Source of the DNA: Methanomassiliicoccus sp.
Lineage (GTDB): Archaea; Thermoplasmatota; Thermoplasmata; Methanomassiliicoccales; Methanomassiliicoccaceae
DNA: 64,000 bases
Reading direction: 5' to 3'
Assembly: GCA_016109435.1 (NCBI GenBank)
Contig: JAEILR010000003.1
Span: forward strand, 248,001 to 312,000
The notes beneath the pieces were generated by a model that worked only from the letters and a program-made list of their open reading frames with translations, did not search any database and had not been told where the DNA came from. This document shows positions 33,968 through 42,395 of the stretch, in pieces (the stretch's first letter is position 1; each line of letters starts with the position of its first letter). The translations under genes were made by a program, and so were the position numbers.

Positions 33968-34654
33968 TCAGTACAGGCGGGTGTGCTCTTCGCTGCCGTA
34001 TCTGGTCAGGACCAGCTCCTCGGCGCGGCGACGCTCCGTTTCCGACAGCTGTCCCCGGGCGAACCGGACCCCCAGGGCGGTGGAGAAGCCATCGGCCATC
34101 GCCCTCCATATCTCGTCGATCGGCGGCACCCAGGAAAGCTCCTCGGCCAGCGAGGTCATGTCCCCGGGGGAGCGCTTCCCGGCGCGTAGCACCTCGAACA
34201 TGCGCCTGTAGTCGGTACACACCAGCAGGGTACCGTGCTGCACCACCGCGCCGTACCGCCGGACCTGGGCGCTCCCGGAGATCTTCCTTCCCCGCACCAG
34301 GACATCGTTCACCGGCTTGAACTCCGCCTCGATGCCCATGATCCTCAGGGCCTCGACCACTCCCCCGCACAGCAGGCGGAAGGTTTCCTGGGGGCTCTCC
34401 GGCACCGAGCGCCGCCCCACCGCCACGGTGTAGATGATCTGCTCCGGGTCGGTGTAAATGGCGCTCCCCCCCGACAGCCTGCGGACCAGGGTGACGCCGT
34501 GACGCTCAACGGCCTCGATGTCCACGCACCCCTCGACCTTCTCGAAGTGGCCGAGGGAGATGGTGGGCGCGGTCCTCCGGTACAGGTGCAGGGTGTCGGG
34601 GACCTCCCCCTCGCTGCGGGCCAGCAACATGGCCTCGTCGACGGCGGCGGACAT
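33968..34654 (-). CDS. Lipoate/octanoate-protein ligase-like (BPL/LplA family)
   Basis: 228 residues from the first available ATG. Motifs: LYRRTAPTISLGHFEKVE, LVRRLSGGSAIYTDPEQI (the RRxSGGGxVxHD lipoyl-ligase motif, with YTD in place of the usual H-D) and VNDVLVRGRKISGSAQVRR with the catalytic Lys. The reading frame continues upstream of the ATG with TWRLVCSDLGPAMSAAVDEA, which looks like the true family N-terminus, yet no ATG, GTG or TTG precedes it before the in-frame stop at 34724-34726. A non-canonical start is possible. It lies downstream of purP (gap or overlap depending on start). Substrate is unproven. Confidence 0.82.
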   Translation of the reverse strand: MSAAVDEAMLLARSEGEVPDTLHLYRRTAPTISLGHFEKVEGCVDIEAVERHGVTLVRRLSGGSAIYTDPEQIIYTVAVGRRSVPESPQETFRLLCGGVVEALRIMGIEAEFKPVNDVLVRGRKISGSAQVRRYGAVVQHGTLLVCTDYRRMFEVLRAGKRSPGDMTSLAEELSWVPPIDEIWRAMADGFSTALGVRFARGQLSETERRRAEELVLTRYGSEEHTRLY

Positions 34655-34707
34655 CGCCGGTCCGAGGTCGGAGCAGACCAGGCGCCAGGTCCCGTGGTCG
34701 TGGGGGA

Positions 34708-35865
34708 TCAGGTCACGATCTCCTTAAGCCGGTCCTCCTCCAGCGCCCTGCGGACCTCCATGGCCAGCCGGCGTCCGGTGGACATGTTCTTCCGCCACAG
34801 GGAGTTGCCGTAGGCGTGGCCGACGTTCATGTGGACGTTGGTGCCGCCCCCGATGCGGGGGGCCACATCGTAGATGTAGAACTTCAGGTCCTTGTCCACG
34901 CAGGTCTGCAGGCAGAACGGGCCGATGATGCCCGGGGAGTAGTGCTCCTTGGCGGCTTCGACGTACTTCTCGGCAAGCTCGAACGCGTTCTCCAGCAGCG
35001 ATTCCCGAAGGGTGGCGGAGTTGTGCCCGCACACCGTGTATTCGGGCACCCTCTGCTCGTCGCCCAGGGTGAGCTGCTGGGGGGCTGGTATCCTCACATG
35101 GCCGTCCAGGGAGCTCTCGAAACGCCAGTCCACGCCGATGAGCTCGACCCTCTCCCCCTGCCTTTCGAGCGGGGAGTAGAAGAAGTCCAGGTTGAACACC
35201 GGGCCGATGATGTACTCCTCCATTCGGGCTCCCTCCAGGTTCTCCCGCTCGATGACCCCCTGGCGGATGAGCTGCTCCGACTTCTCCTTGTACTCTTGGT
35301 ACGAGGCGCAGGTGAAGAACCCGCGCTCGAGCTTCTTCTTGGCGTGGTGCAGCTTGACGATGCTGAGGGAGTTGATGTCCTTGGGGTCGGTGATCTTCCG
35401 CGGGTACGGCATGCCGGCCTTGTCCAGCAGCCAATAGTAATCGCGGGGGCCGCCCCGGTCCTCGCTGCGGAGCAGGTTCCTCGATCCCACCAGGGGGACC
35501 TGGAAATCGTTCTCCACCGAGTCGATGGAACAGTAGGAGGTGAACGAGCGGTTGGGCACGAACAGCACGTTCCGCTTCCTCAGCTCGGCCATGACCTCGG
35601 GCCTGAGGACGTCCCTGAACTTCGGCAGCAGCATGACCTCGTCGACCATTCCCCTGGTGACGTTGCCGTCCTTGTCCCGGAAGGCCTTGAAATAACGCGA
35701 GTACGGGGTGTCCCGCCCCTCCTGGCACACCGCCAGGGTCCGCAATCCTTCCTCCACCGCCCCGTCGCAGGTGTCCAGGGCGGAGTGGGAACCCATCACC
35801 CCGATCTTCGCGTCGCTCGGATCGTATCCCTCAAGAAGCTCGAAAATGGCATCGCGGTCTATCAA
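34708..35865 (-). CDS. purP: Formate-dependent FAICAR synthetase (PurP-like)
   Basis: 385 residues, ATP-grasp enzyme of archaeal purine synthesis that formylates AICAR with free formate. Family segments: IGVMGSHSALDTCDGAVEEG at the start, SYCSIDSVENDFQVPLVGSR, VFNLDFFYSPL, and the C-terminal DVAPRIGGGTNVHMNVGHAY. Archaea often carry PurP paralogues of other function, so the specific reaction is probable, not certain. It lies upstream of the lipoate-ligase-like gene on the same strand. Confidence 0.9.
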   Translation of the reverse strand: MIDRDAIFELLEGYDPSDAKIGVMGSHSALDTCDGAVEEGLRTLAVCQEGRDTPYSRYFKAFRDKDGNVTRGMVDEVMLLPKFRDVLRPEVMAELRKRNVLFVPNRSFTSYCSIDSVENDFQVPLVGSRNLLRSEDRGGPRDYYWLLDKAGMPYPRKITDPKDINSLSIVKLHHAKKKLERGFFTCASYQEYKEKSEQLIRQGVIERENLEGARMEEYIIGPVFNLDFFYSPLERQGERVELIGVDWRFESSLDGHVRIPAPQQLTLGDEQRVPEYTVCGHNSATLRESLLENAFELAEKYVEAAKEHYSPGIIGPFCLQTCVDKDLKFYIYDVAPRIGGGTNVHMNVGHAYGNSLWRKNMSTGRRLAMEVRRALEEDRLKEIVT

Positions 35866-35937
35866 GTGCTACCACCTGCTATCCGGAAGGAGGTGGAGGG
35901 TATAAGCCTGTCGAGCTTCCCCGGCGGGACGGGGCGC

Positions 35938-36537
35938 TCACCGCCTGGTGACGATCACGTCCCGGGCGGCCATGAGCGCGCCTCCGAAGCCCAGCATCCA
36001 CAGCAGGATGGGGTAGACCAGCATGCGTTCCATGCCCCCCATGCCGAGCCCCAGGTCGATCCTGAAGCCGATCCCCAATACCAGGCACAACAGCCCGATC
36101 CCTCCCAGGGTGAAGGACAGGTAGGAAATGGGAGCGCGGAGGTTCCTGCCGACCACCACCACGGCCAGGTTCCCGAAGAGGAAGGCGGTCAGCGCGAAGA
36201 TGGCGTGGAACGGCACGATCCCCTCGTTGAAGATGCCCACGCCCATCGCCCCTATGCCCGCCAGGATGAACAACAAGGTGATCAACCTCAGGCCCCACTC
36301 CCTGTGCATCAGCCAGGTGCCGGCGAGGATGAGGGCACCGAACAGGATGATGGAGGAGTTGAATATGATGGCCGAGGCATGCCCCCACACCCCCAGGTCG
36401 CTGATGACGTTCGCCCCGGCATTGTAGCCGGGGTACTGGGTCTCGGCGATCATTAGGAACAGGGTGAACTGCAGGGCGGCGAGGAAGAAGATAAGACCTA
36501 TCCACTGGTGCCTTGCCATGCTCTTGACGTCGGGCAT
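35938..36537 (-). CDS. DUF998-type membrane protein
   Basis: 199 residues with six or so transmembrane helices. The pattern after helix 1, ETQYPGYNAGANVISDLG, is the DUF998 signature, and the GIFNEGIVPFHAIFALTAFL motif is also conserved. The function of DUF998 proteins is not established. It is a single gene on the minus strand between purP and the MgtE-like transporter. Confidence 0.8.
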   Translation of the reverse strand: MPDVKSMARHQWIGLIFFLAALQFTLFLMIAETQYPGYNAGANVISDLGVWGHASAIIFNSSIILFGALILAGTWLMHREWGLRLITLLFILAGIGAMGVGIFNEGIVPFHAIFALTAFLFGNLAVVVVGRNLRAPISYLSFTLGGIGLLCLVLGIGFRIDLGLGMGGMERMLVYPILLWMLGFGGALMAARDVIVTRR

Positions 36538-36622
36538 GCGCCGATTATTTGAGCCAGTAGTTAATTTAATCTTTCATTATCTAAAGGCCGTTAGCATCCA
36601 AGGGAGCACCAGCCCTCCGACC

Positions 36623-37876
36623 CTACGCCAGCCCCATGAGCACGATGAAGCCCATCAGCGCCAGGGCACCGATGGAGTCGATGGCCGACGAGGTCAGGGG
36701 GATGGAATGATCGTCGGGGTCCAGGGACAGGCGGAAGGTGGCCACCGCGACATAATAGGCGATGATGTTGAGCGCGGTCACCGTCACCAGCCCGGCCCCC
36801 AGGGCCAGGAGGATGATCTCCCACAGCGGGGGGGTCCCCAGGCCCATGAGGATGGCCACCGCGTAGGTCGAGATCCCCACCAGGGTGAACACCCAAAACG
36901 CGAAGATGTAGATGATGGCGAAGTTCTCCACCGCCACTTTCCCTGGGACCTTCCTCGGTTCCAGGATACCCATGTGGAGCAGGGAGGAGAACCTCGAGGT
37001 GAGGATCCCCCCTAGCGCATTGGCGTCCTCCAAGAACGGCGGGATGAGCACCAGCAGCGCCGGCAGAGCAACGAGCGCCTCCAGCTGATGGTCGATGGTC
37101 ACCCCGGCGATGATGTCTAGAAGGATGCACAGGATGAGCACCGGGGTGCTCTGGACGAATATGCGACGCATCTCTCCCTTCCCGTTGGTGACCGCGCGGT
37201 ACGCCAGGAAGATGGTGATGAACACGAACAGCAGCGTGAATATTTGGATCGCCAGGTCCGGAGAGCGGAGGACGATTATGGCGGCCATGAACAGCATGGG
37301 CAGGGTGACGATGTCCCCCGCTGCGGTGATCAGCGGTGCGGAGATGTTGTCGATGTCCCAGTCGCGCCTGAACCCGACAGATGCCACCAGGATGTTGATG
37401 AGGATGAGCACGAACCCGGCCAGCATCCCGCCGAGGACGGAGATGAAGACCATTTTCTCCACGGGGATGGTTATAAGGCCCAGGGAGGTCGCCACGATGT
37501 TGGCCATCACTCCCATGATGACCGACATGACCAGGGTCAGGAGGAGGGACGACTCCATGTTCGATCTCAGCAGGCTGCCTTTGCGGAACGATAACTGGAA
37601 GGTGCCGATGTGCATCGCCGTGCCCAGCCGGCTGCCCAGCGCTCCGAAGACGTTCCCCCTCATGCCGATGGCCGGAGGGATGAGGATCATCAGCCCCGGA
37701 AGGAGCTGGAGGGTGTTGGTCATGGCCCCCAGAGTGGCACCGGCGAGCAGGTCCCCCAGCGAAGATATCATAAGGGCCACCAGGCCGAGGGAGAAGACCG
37801 ACCGGTTTCGAGAGAAGAAGGACTTGACCACCTTGAACAATCGGCTCACCCCGGATACGGAAAACTCCTCGAGCAT
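36623..37876 (-). CDS. MgtE/SLC41-type divalent cation transporter (two MgtE membrane domains)
   Basis: 417 residues from ATG 37876. Two homologous membrane domains are visible. The first carries LMILIPPAIGMRGNVFGALGSRL and the second LLVLIPPFLEDANALGGILTSRF, both matching the conserved MgtE core. The cytoplasmic N and CBS gating domains of bacterial MgtE are absent, as in eukaryotic SLC41. Possible substrates are Mg2+ or other divalent ions. I chose ATG 37876 because the TATA box at 37930-37941 would lie too close to the longer TTG start (37945). It is divergent from two PhoU/TrkA-C genes, which probably supply the missing regulatory domains. Confidence 0.85.
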   Translation of the reverse strand: MLEEFSVSGVSRLFKVVKSFFSRNRSVFSLGLVALMISSLGDLLAGATLGAMTNTLQLLPGLMILIPPAIGMRGNVFGALGSRLGTAMHIGTFQLSFRKGSLLRSNMESSLLLTLVMSVIMGVMANIVATSLGLITIPVEKMVFISVLGGMLAGFVLILINILVASVGFRRDWDIDNISAPLITAAGDIVTLPMLFMAAIIVLRSPDLAIQIFTLLFVFITIFLAYRAVTNGKGEMRRIFVQSTPVLILCILLDIIAGVTIDHQLEALVALPALLVLIPPFLEDANALGGILTSRFSSLLHMGILEPRKVPGKVAVENFAIIYIFAFWVFTLVGISTYAVAILMGLGTPPLWEIILLALGAGLVTVTALNIIAYYVAVATFRLSLDPDDHSIPLTSSAIDSIGALALMGFIVLMGLA

Positions 37877-37929
37877 ATATGAATATCCGTGAACGCCGTC
37901 CCCGCCGTCCGGGCCGGGGCCCTCGGCAA

Positions 37930-37941
37930 TTGATATATATC
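37930..37941. promoter_or_regulatory. Palindromic TATA element shared by the MgtE and PhoU/TrkA-C genes
   Basis: TGATATATATCT contains the palindrome GATATATATC and can be read as a TATA box in both directions. Leftward it gives a leader of about 35 nt for the transporter. Rightward it gives an unusually long leader of about 120 nt for the PhoU/TrkA-C genes. Confidence 0.5.
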
Positions 37942-37945
37942 TCAA

Positions 37946-38010
37946 CTCGATTCATGGAATGCACGGGCGCGCAAGGCCCGTGATAGTGTGGTGCACACCA
38001 TTGAATCGAG
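37946..38010. repeat. Nested inverted repeats in the MgtE divergon spacer
   Basis: The outer arms CTCGATTCA (37946-37954) and TGAATCGAG (38002-38010) are perfect 9-bp complements, extended by TGG/CCA with one bulged base. Inside is a 7-bp hairpin CACGGGC/GCCCGTG (37962-37968, 37976-37982) and a competing short hairpin GTGTG-GTG-CACAC (37986-37998). This could be a two-site operator or part of a structured leader. Confidence 0.6.
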
Positions 38011-38084
38011 GAGTAAGGGGAGCGGACATCGGTCCTGCCAACTTCCGCCTTGGGGCCCCGCGACCGGGGAGGCTGCTCTAGGCG

Positions 38085-38714
38085 ATGTCATTCTTTGATG
38101 ATCCTGACGAGGAGGAGAAGGAGAACCTCACCGTAAGGGAGATGCTGACGGAGATGAAGGACATCTCCGAGGTCGCCGTGGACCTGGCCTACGCCGCGCT
38201 GCTGTTCGACAGCCAGGAGATAGGCGCCGAGGTGCAGCACCTCAGCTCGAGAATGGACGTGCTCAACCACGAGATCAAGATCAGCATGATGCTGGCCTCC
38301 CGCACCAAGAAGGACGCCGTCCAGCTCTCCGGCCTCCTTCAGGTCGCGGAGGGAGCGGCGGCCATATCCCAGGCCGCCGGGGACATCGTGGAGCTGCTGG
38401 AACTGAACCCCAAGGGCAGCCCCATTGTCAGCCTGGTGCTCAAGGAGGCGGAGGAGAAGATCCGCCTGCTCACGCTGTCCGAGCGTTCGGACATGAAGGG
38501 CCGGAGTCTGGAGGACCTGAGCGTGGAGTCGGAGACCGGGATGCGGGTCATCGCCATCAAGCGGGGCATCCGCTGGATCTACGATCCCGAGGAGGACACC
38601 CGGCTGAAGGAAGGGGACCAGATGGTGGTCCGGGGTACCGAGGACGGCTTCGAGCGCCTGCGCCGCTTCGCCACCGGGGCGGAGAGATGGCCGGTGTATC
38701 CGGAGGAAGGATGA
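38085..38714 (+). CDS. PhoU/TrkA-C domain protein A (transport regulator)
   Basis: 209 residues. The first ~120 residues are helical and PhoU-like (NLTVREMLTEMKDISEVAVDLAYAALL). Residues ~125-200 form a TrkA-C (RCK-C) domain: ERSDMKGRSLEDLSVESETGMRVIAIKRG, then EGDQMVVRGTEDG. TrkA-C domains bind small ligands and gate cation transporters. Such PhoU-TrkA-C proteins occur in pairs next to MgtE-type transporters in archaea, so this pair probably regulates the divergent MgtE-like gene. It overlaps the second copy by 4 nt (ATGA). The leader appears long (about 120 nt). Confidence 0.82.
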   Translation: MSFFDDPDEEEKENLTVREMLTEMKDISEVAVDLAYAALLFDSQEIGAEVQHLSSRMDVLNHEIKISMMLASRTKKDAVQLSGLLQVAEGAAAISQAAGDIVELLELNPKGSPIVSLVLKEAEEKIRLLTLSERSDMKGRSLEDLSVESETGMRVIAIKRGIRWIYDPEEDTRLKEGDQMVVRGTEDGFERLRRFATGAERWPVYPEEG

Positions 38715-39301
38715 TGGGGCCGCTGGAAGAGATGCTGCTGGAGATCAAGGACACCTCCGAGCTCATGGTCGACCTGGCCTATTCGTCGCTCCTGTACAAC
38801 AACCGGGACATCGCCGAAGAGGTCTACCAGATGGACGGCCGCATGCGGGAGCTGGAGGACGATATCCAGGAGATGGCCGTCCAGAAGGCCACCGAGGACA
38901 AGGACATCAAGAAGGCGCTGCTGATCATCCGGATGGCCCAGTCGGTGGGGGCCATCTCCAACGCCGCCCTCAAGATCGCCGACGTGGTGCGGAGGGGGGT
39001 GCCTCCCCATCCCGTCATCCAGCTGGCGCTCAGGGAAACGGATGTCATCATCACCGCGGTCACCGTGGGAGAGGGCTCCGACCTGGCCGGGGCGACCCTG
39101 GGCAAGGTAAAACTGGCCACCAACAGCGGGATGTTCGTCATCGCCATCCGCCGGGGCCGACGCTACATCTACGGTCCGGACCGGAGCACCATGATCATGG
39201 CCGGCGATGCTCTGTACGCCCGCGGTCCGGAGGACGGCGAGTCGTACCTCCGGGACCTGGCGGGAGGAAGGGAACATTTCACCCCGAAGGACCTGGAGTA
39301 A
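38711..39301 (+). CDS. PhoU/TrkA-C domain protein B (transport regulator)
   Basis: 196 residues, paralogous to protein A: PhoU-like helices (EMLLEIKDTSELMVDLAYSSLLYNN) and a TrkA-C domain (EGSDLAGATLGKVKLATNSGMFVIAIRRG, then AGDALYARGPEDG). The start ATG forms an ATGA overlap with the first gene and is preceded by GGAGGAAGG; ATG 38714 is the alternative. The two proteins probably form a heteromer on the transporter. Confidence 0.82.
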   Translation: MMGPLEEMLLEIKDTSELMVDLAYSSLLYNNRDIAEEVYQMDGRMRELEDDIQEMAVQKATEDKDIKKALLIIRMAQSVGAISNAALKIADVVRRGVPPHPVIQLALRETDVIITAVTVGEGSDLAGATLGKVKLATNSGMFVIAIRRGRRYIYGPDRSTMIMAGDALYARGPEDGESYLRDLAGGREHFTPKDLE

Positions 39302-39415
39302 GATCAGCTAGCTTTTGTCAGCCTCCTATATGTCCCTTCGATAGTGCTCACATCAGGACGCATGCGCCGAGCCAGCACATCGCTGACGCTGTGGATCTAG
39401 AGAAGTGGAGAAGAG

Positions 39416-39488
39416 TAGCCCCGGGCAGATTCGAACTGCCGTCGCAAGATCCAGAGTCTCGCATGATTGACCGCTACACTACGGGGCT
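39416..39488 (-). tRNA. tRNA-Gln (anticodon CTG)
   Basis: A 73-nt cloverleaf on the minus strand: acceptor AGCCCCG/CGGGGCT with discriminator A, D-arm GTGTAGCGGTCAATCATGC, anticodon stem CGAGA/TCTTG with loop CTCTGGA (anticodon CTG), and T-loop TTCGAAT. The 3' CCA is not encoded. A TATA-like CATTTAAAATCC lies at 39515-39527, about 32 nt upstream of the 5' end. Confidence 0.92.
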
Positions 39489-39563
39489 GTAGTAGTAGCC
39501 TGGAAAATGGTCCTGGATTTTAAATGTATCGCCCCGGGACCGGGAGCTCCGGTCCGGGAACGC

Positions 39564-40202
39564 CTAGTGTTTGAACTTCTTGATCGCGGCGAGGATGCGG
39601 TCGTAGACCTCGTCGATCTCTCCCTGGCCGTCCACCTCGATCAGGATGCCACGGTCGGCATAGAACTTCGCCAGGGGGAGGGTGCGCTCCTTGTAGACCC
39701 TGAGCCGCTCGCGGACCACGGCCTCGGTGTCATCGGTCCTCTGGTAGGTCTCCCCTCCGCACTTGTCGCACTTGCCCTCCATGCGGGTGGGCTTGGCCAC
39801 CATGTGGTACACCTCATTGCACTGCTTGCAGCTGCGGCGGTTGACGATGCGGTCCACGATGATCTGCTCGTCCACCTCGAGGTCGACCGCCATGTTGACC
39901 TTGGCGATGGTGTCCAGCATCTTGGCCTGCTCCAGGTTGCGGGGGAACCCGTCCAGCAGGAATCCGCCCTTCAGGCCGGCCACCTTCTCCTTGATGAGGC
40001 CGATGACCAGTTCGTCCGGTACAAGCTTCCCGGCGTCCATGAACCCCTTGGCCTTCACGCCCAGGGGGGTATTTTTCCGTACCGCCTCACGGAGGAGGTC
40101 CCCCGTGGATATCAGCGTGAGCCCGAGCTCCTGGCACAGCCTCTTCGCCTGCGTCCCCTTGCCCGACCCGGGTGCTCCCAGAAGAACGATCTTAGCGTCC
40201 AT
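39564..40202 (-). CDS. adk: Adenylate kinase (zinc-lid type)
   Basis: 212 residues, bacterial-type long adenylate kinase that interconverts ATP, AMP and ADP. P-loop GAPGSGKGTQAKRL at the start, AMP site STGDLLREAV and LLDGFPRN. The LID carries four cysteines (SCKQCNEVYH and KCDKCGG), the zinc-binding form. Many archaea use a different Adk, so the bacterial type suggests old transfer, though it is common in this lineage. Monocistronic. Confidence 0.95.
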   Translation of the reverse strand: MDAKIVLLGAPGSGKGTQAKRLCQELGLTLISTGDLLREAVRKNTPLGVKAKGFMDAGKLVPDELVIGLIKEKVAGLKGGFLLDGFPRNLEQAKMLDTIAKVNMAVDLEVDEQIIVDRIVNRRSCKQCNEVYHMVAKPTRMEGKCDKCGGETYQRTDDTEAVVRERLRVYKERTLPLAKFYADRGILIEVDGQGEIDEVYDRILAAIKKFKH

Positions 40203-40293
40203 GAATGGGTCGTATCAGCTCCTGCCTTAAGCCTTTTTTCACCTGACCTGAGAACGATTTATAGTCGAGGGAAGCGTTCGACCACCAAGGTAG

Positions 40294-40833
40294 ATGATGC
40301 TCAAGGGAGACCTGGTCGGCCTCAGGCCGATGGAGAGCGAGGATGCCTGGCACCTGTTCCGGTGGTTCAACGATCAGAGAGTGTTGGAAGACCTGGGCCT
40401 GCGCCGGGCGCTGTTCTGCGTGTCTATAGAAGAGCAGCGGAAGATCGTGGAGCAGAAACTGTCTTCCCCTCATGACCGCGATTTCATGGTGATCGACCTG
40501 GCCGAGCAGAAGGCGATCGGGTGGGCGGCCCTGTCGCACATCGACCAGCGGAACGCCATCGCGGAGCTGAACGTCGTGATCGGGGAGCCCGGGGAGTGGG
40601 ACCGGGGCAAGGGCACGGAGGCCGCCCGGATGATGGTGGACCATGCCTTCGAGGTCATGAACATGCACCGGGTGCACCTCCGGGTCCCAAGCCGCAACGC
40701 CCGGGCCGTCGCCTGCTTCACCGCCTGCGGGTTCGTCATCGAGGGCACCGCCAGGGACGATCACCACCATCGCGGACGGTTCGCCTCCTCCCACCTGATG
40801 AGCGTCCTGCGGGACGAGGGAGGGAGGAGCTGA
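40294..40833 (+). CDS. GNAT acetyltransferase (RimJ/RimL-like), copy 1
   Basis: 179 residues. It begins MLKGDLVGLRPMESEDAWHLFRWFND, the RimJ/RimL opening, with the acetyl-CoA site GEWDRGKGTEAARMMV and MHRVHLRVPSRNARAVACFTACGF. ATG 40294 or 40297 are both possible starts after AAGGT. It overlaps the next acetyltransferase gene by one base. Possible substrates are N-terminal or side-chain amines; none can be named. Confidence 0.85.
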   Translation: MMLKGDLVGLRPMESEDAWHLFRWFNDQRVLEDLGLRRALFCVSIEEQRKIVEQKLSSPHDRDFMVIDLAEQKAIGWAALSHIDQRNAIAELNVVIGEPGEWDRGKGTEAARMMVDHAFEVMNMHRVHLRVPSRNARAVACFTACGFVIEGTARDDHHHRGRFASSHLMSVLRDEGGRS

Positions 40834-41378
40834 TGCTCGAAGGCAGGCTGGTCCGCCTCCGGGCCATCGAGAACGGGGACCTCCTTCTGTTCGTGAAGTG
40901 GATCAACGATCCCGACGTCTCGTTCTTCCTGCAGTTCGAACCGCCCATGTCCTTGGAGGACGAGGCCACCTGGTACCACCACATGCTGAACAGCAGGGAC
41001 AAGGTGTTCGCCATCGAGACCCGGGAGGGCCGGCTCATCGGGAACATCGGCCTGGTGGGCCTGGACTGGAGGAGCCGCAAGACCGACATCGGGATCATGA
41101 TCGGGGAAAAGGACGCCTGGTCCCAGGGCTACGGGACCGACGCCATCACCGTCCTGCTGCGATACCTGTTCGAGGAGCTGAACCTGAATCGGGTGGGCCT
41201 GTACACCGATGCCACCAACCTCCGGGCATTGAGATGCTACGAGAAATGCGGCTTCGTACGCGAGGGAGTGGTCCGTCAGCACAGGTTCAGCAACGGCCGG
41301 TACATCGACAGCGTCCAGATGTCCGTGCTGCGCCAGGACTGGGAGGCGGGGAAGGGAATATCATCGTCTGACCAGTGA
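40833..41378 (+). CDS. GNAT acetyltransferase (RimJ/RimL-like), copy 2
   Basis: 181 residues, paralogous to copy 1: MLEGRLVRLRAIENGDLLLFVKWINDPDV, IMIGEKDAWSQGYGTDAI at the acetyl-CoA site, and LNRVGLYTDATNLRALRCYEKCGF. It overlaps copy 1 by one base and the convergent glycosyltransferase by 18 nt. Tandem duplication followed by divergence; the substrate is unknown. Confidence 0.86.
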   Translation: MLEGRLVRLRAIENGDLLLFVKWINDPDVSFFLQFEPPMSLEDEATWYHHMLNSRDKVFAIETREGRLIGNIGLVGLDWRSRKTDIGIMIGEKDAWSQGYGTDAITVLLRYLFEELNLNRVGLYTDATNLRALRCYEKCGFVREGVVRQHRFSNGRYIDSVQMSVLRQDWEAGKGISSSDQ

Positions 41379-42302
41379 TTCGTACACCGGCATGATGCGC
41401 TTGACGATGTGGTCCGCGGAATGTTCCCTCCGCACGTACTCGCGGCCTGCCAGTCCACGGTCCCTTGACCCCGGGAGGTCGGCGACACGATCCCTCACCG
41501 CCGTCTTCAGTGCCTCAGAGTCAGCATCTATGACCATGACCGGGCATCCCGGATAGTACGGGCGGTATTCGGCATCGAAGGTGGAGATGGACACCTTGCC
41601 CATGCTCATCGCCTCCAGCGATGCCAGCCCGATGATGCTCGGCAGCCCGGAGGTCCGGGGGTCGATGACCTGGTCGATGAGGACATGTGACCGCGACAGC
41701 TCCTCCATGGCCACCGCATGGTCCACCCTGTCCAGGACCGCCCAGTCGAAATCGAGACCCTCCTCTTCCAGCTCCTTGAGGCACTTCTCGATGAGATCGG
41801 AGCCCTTGGTCCGACGATTCACCGCCATGTGGACCACCCTGGGCCGGACGCTCGCGTCGAAGGAGTATGGAAGTTCTCCAACCGGGTTCGGGACGTACTC
41901 GCCGTCGGGGACCCACTTCAGCAGGTCCGGCCGGGACAGGAACTTGTGGTCGGCGAGGAAACGGTACCTCATGCCGTAGCCGTCCCTGGCCTCGCTCCCA
42001 TGGTAGTGGACGACCATCGGCTTTCGCCGCCAGAACTTCATGGCCAGAGCGTCCCAGCGCTTCCAGTGGATCCCCCCGTGAAGGTGGACGATATCGAAGT
42101 CCCGGGCGAAGCGGACCACCTGGAGGCCATTGGACAGGTCACCGCGCAGACTCTCATGGGTATAGTAGAAGTCGCGGTCGTGGGGCATGTTGATGGTATT
42201 GGCATAGGTCTCGATGACCACGGCATCGTGGCCCAGCCTGCGCTGGGCCTGGGCCAGCTGCCAGGCCACTCCGGCCTGGTTCTCCACATGCAGTATCCGC
42301 AT
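41361..42302 (-). CDS. Glycosyltransferase, GT4-like
   Basis: 313 residues from ATG 42302 (MRILHVENQAGVAWQLAQAQRRLGH), the natural N-terminus of a GT-B enzyme; an ATG 20 codons upstream adds an unrelated stretch. It has DIVHLHGGIHW, VVHYHGSEARDG and a C-terminal donor-site region with SGLPSIIGLASLEAMSMGKVSI, resembling the GT4 E-x7-E motif. The HGSEAR segment is seen in some archaeal sugar transferases. It may act in S-layer or lipid glycosylation; no neighbours confirm it. Confidence 0.82.
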   Translation of the reverse strand: MRILHVENQAGVAWQLAQAQRRLGHDAVVIETYANTINMPHDRDFYYTHESLRGDLSNGLQVVRFARDFDIVHLHGGIHWKRWDALAMKFWRRKPMVVHYHGSEARDGYGMRYRFLADHKFLSRPDLLKWVPDGEYVPNPVGELPYSFDASVRPRVVHMAVNRRTKGSDLIEKCLKELEEEGLDFDWAVLDRVDHAVAMEELSRSHVLIDQVIDPRTSGLPSIIGLASLEAMSMGKVSISTFDAEYRPYYPGCPVMVIDADSEALKTAVRDRVADLPGSRDRGLAGREYVRREHSADHIVKRIMPVYESLVRR

Positions 42303-42395
42303 CCGGACGGTACGGAACAGGTACGCGGTAAAGAATCCGGCGGTCCGACACCATGCCGGCAAAGACCATTATCCCGGAGGTCATTGGAGGCACCT

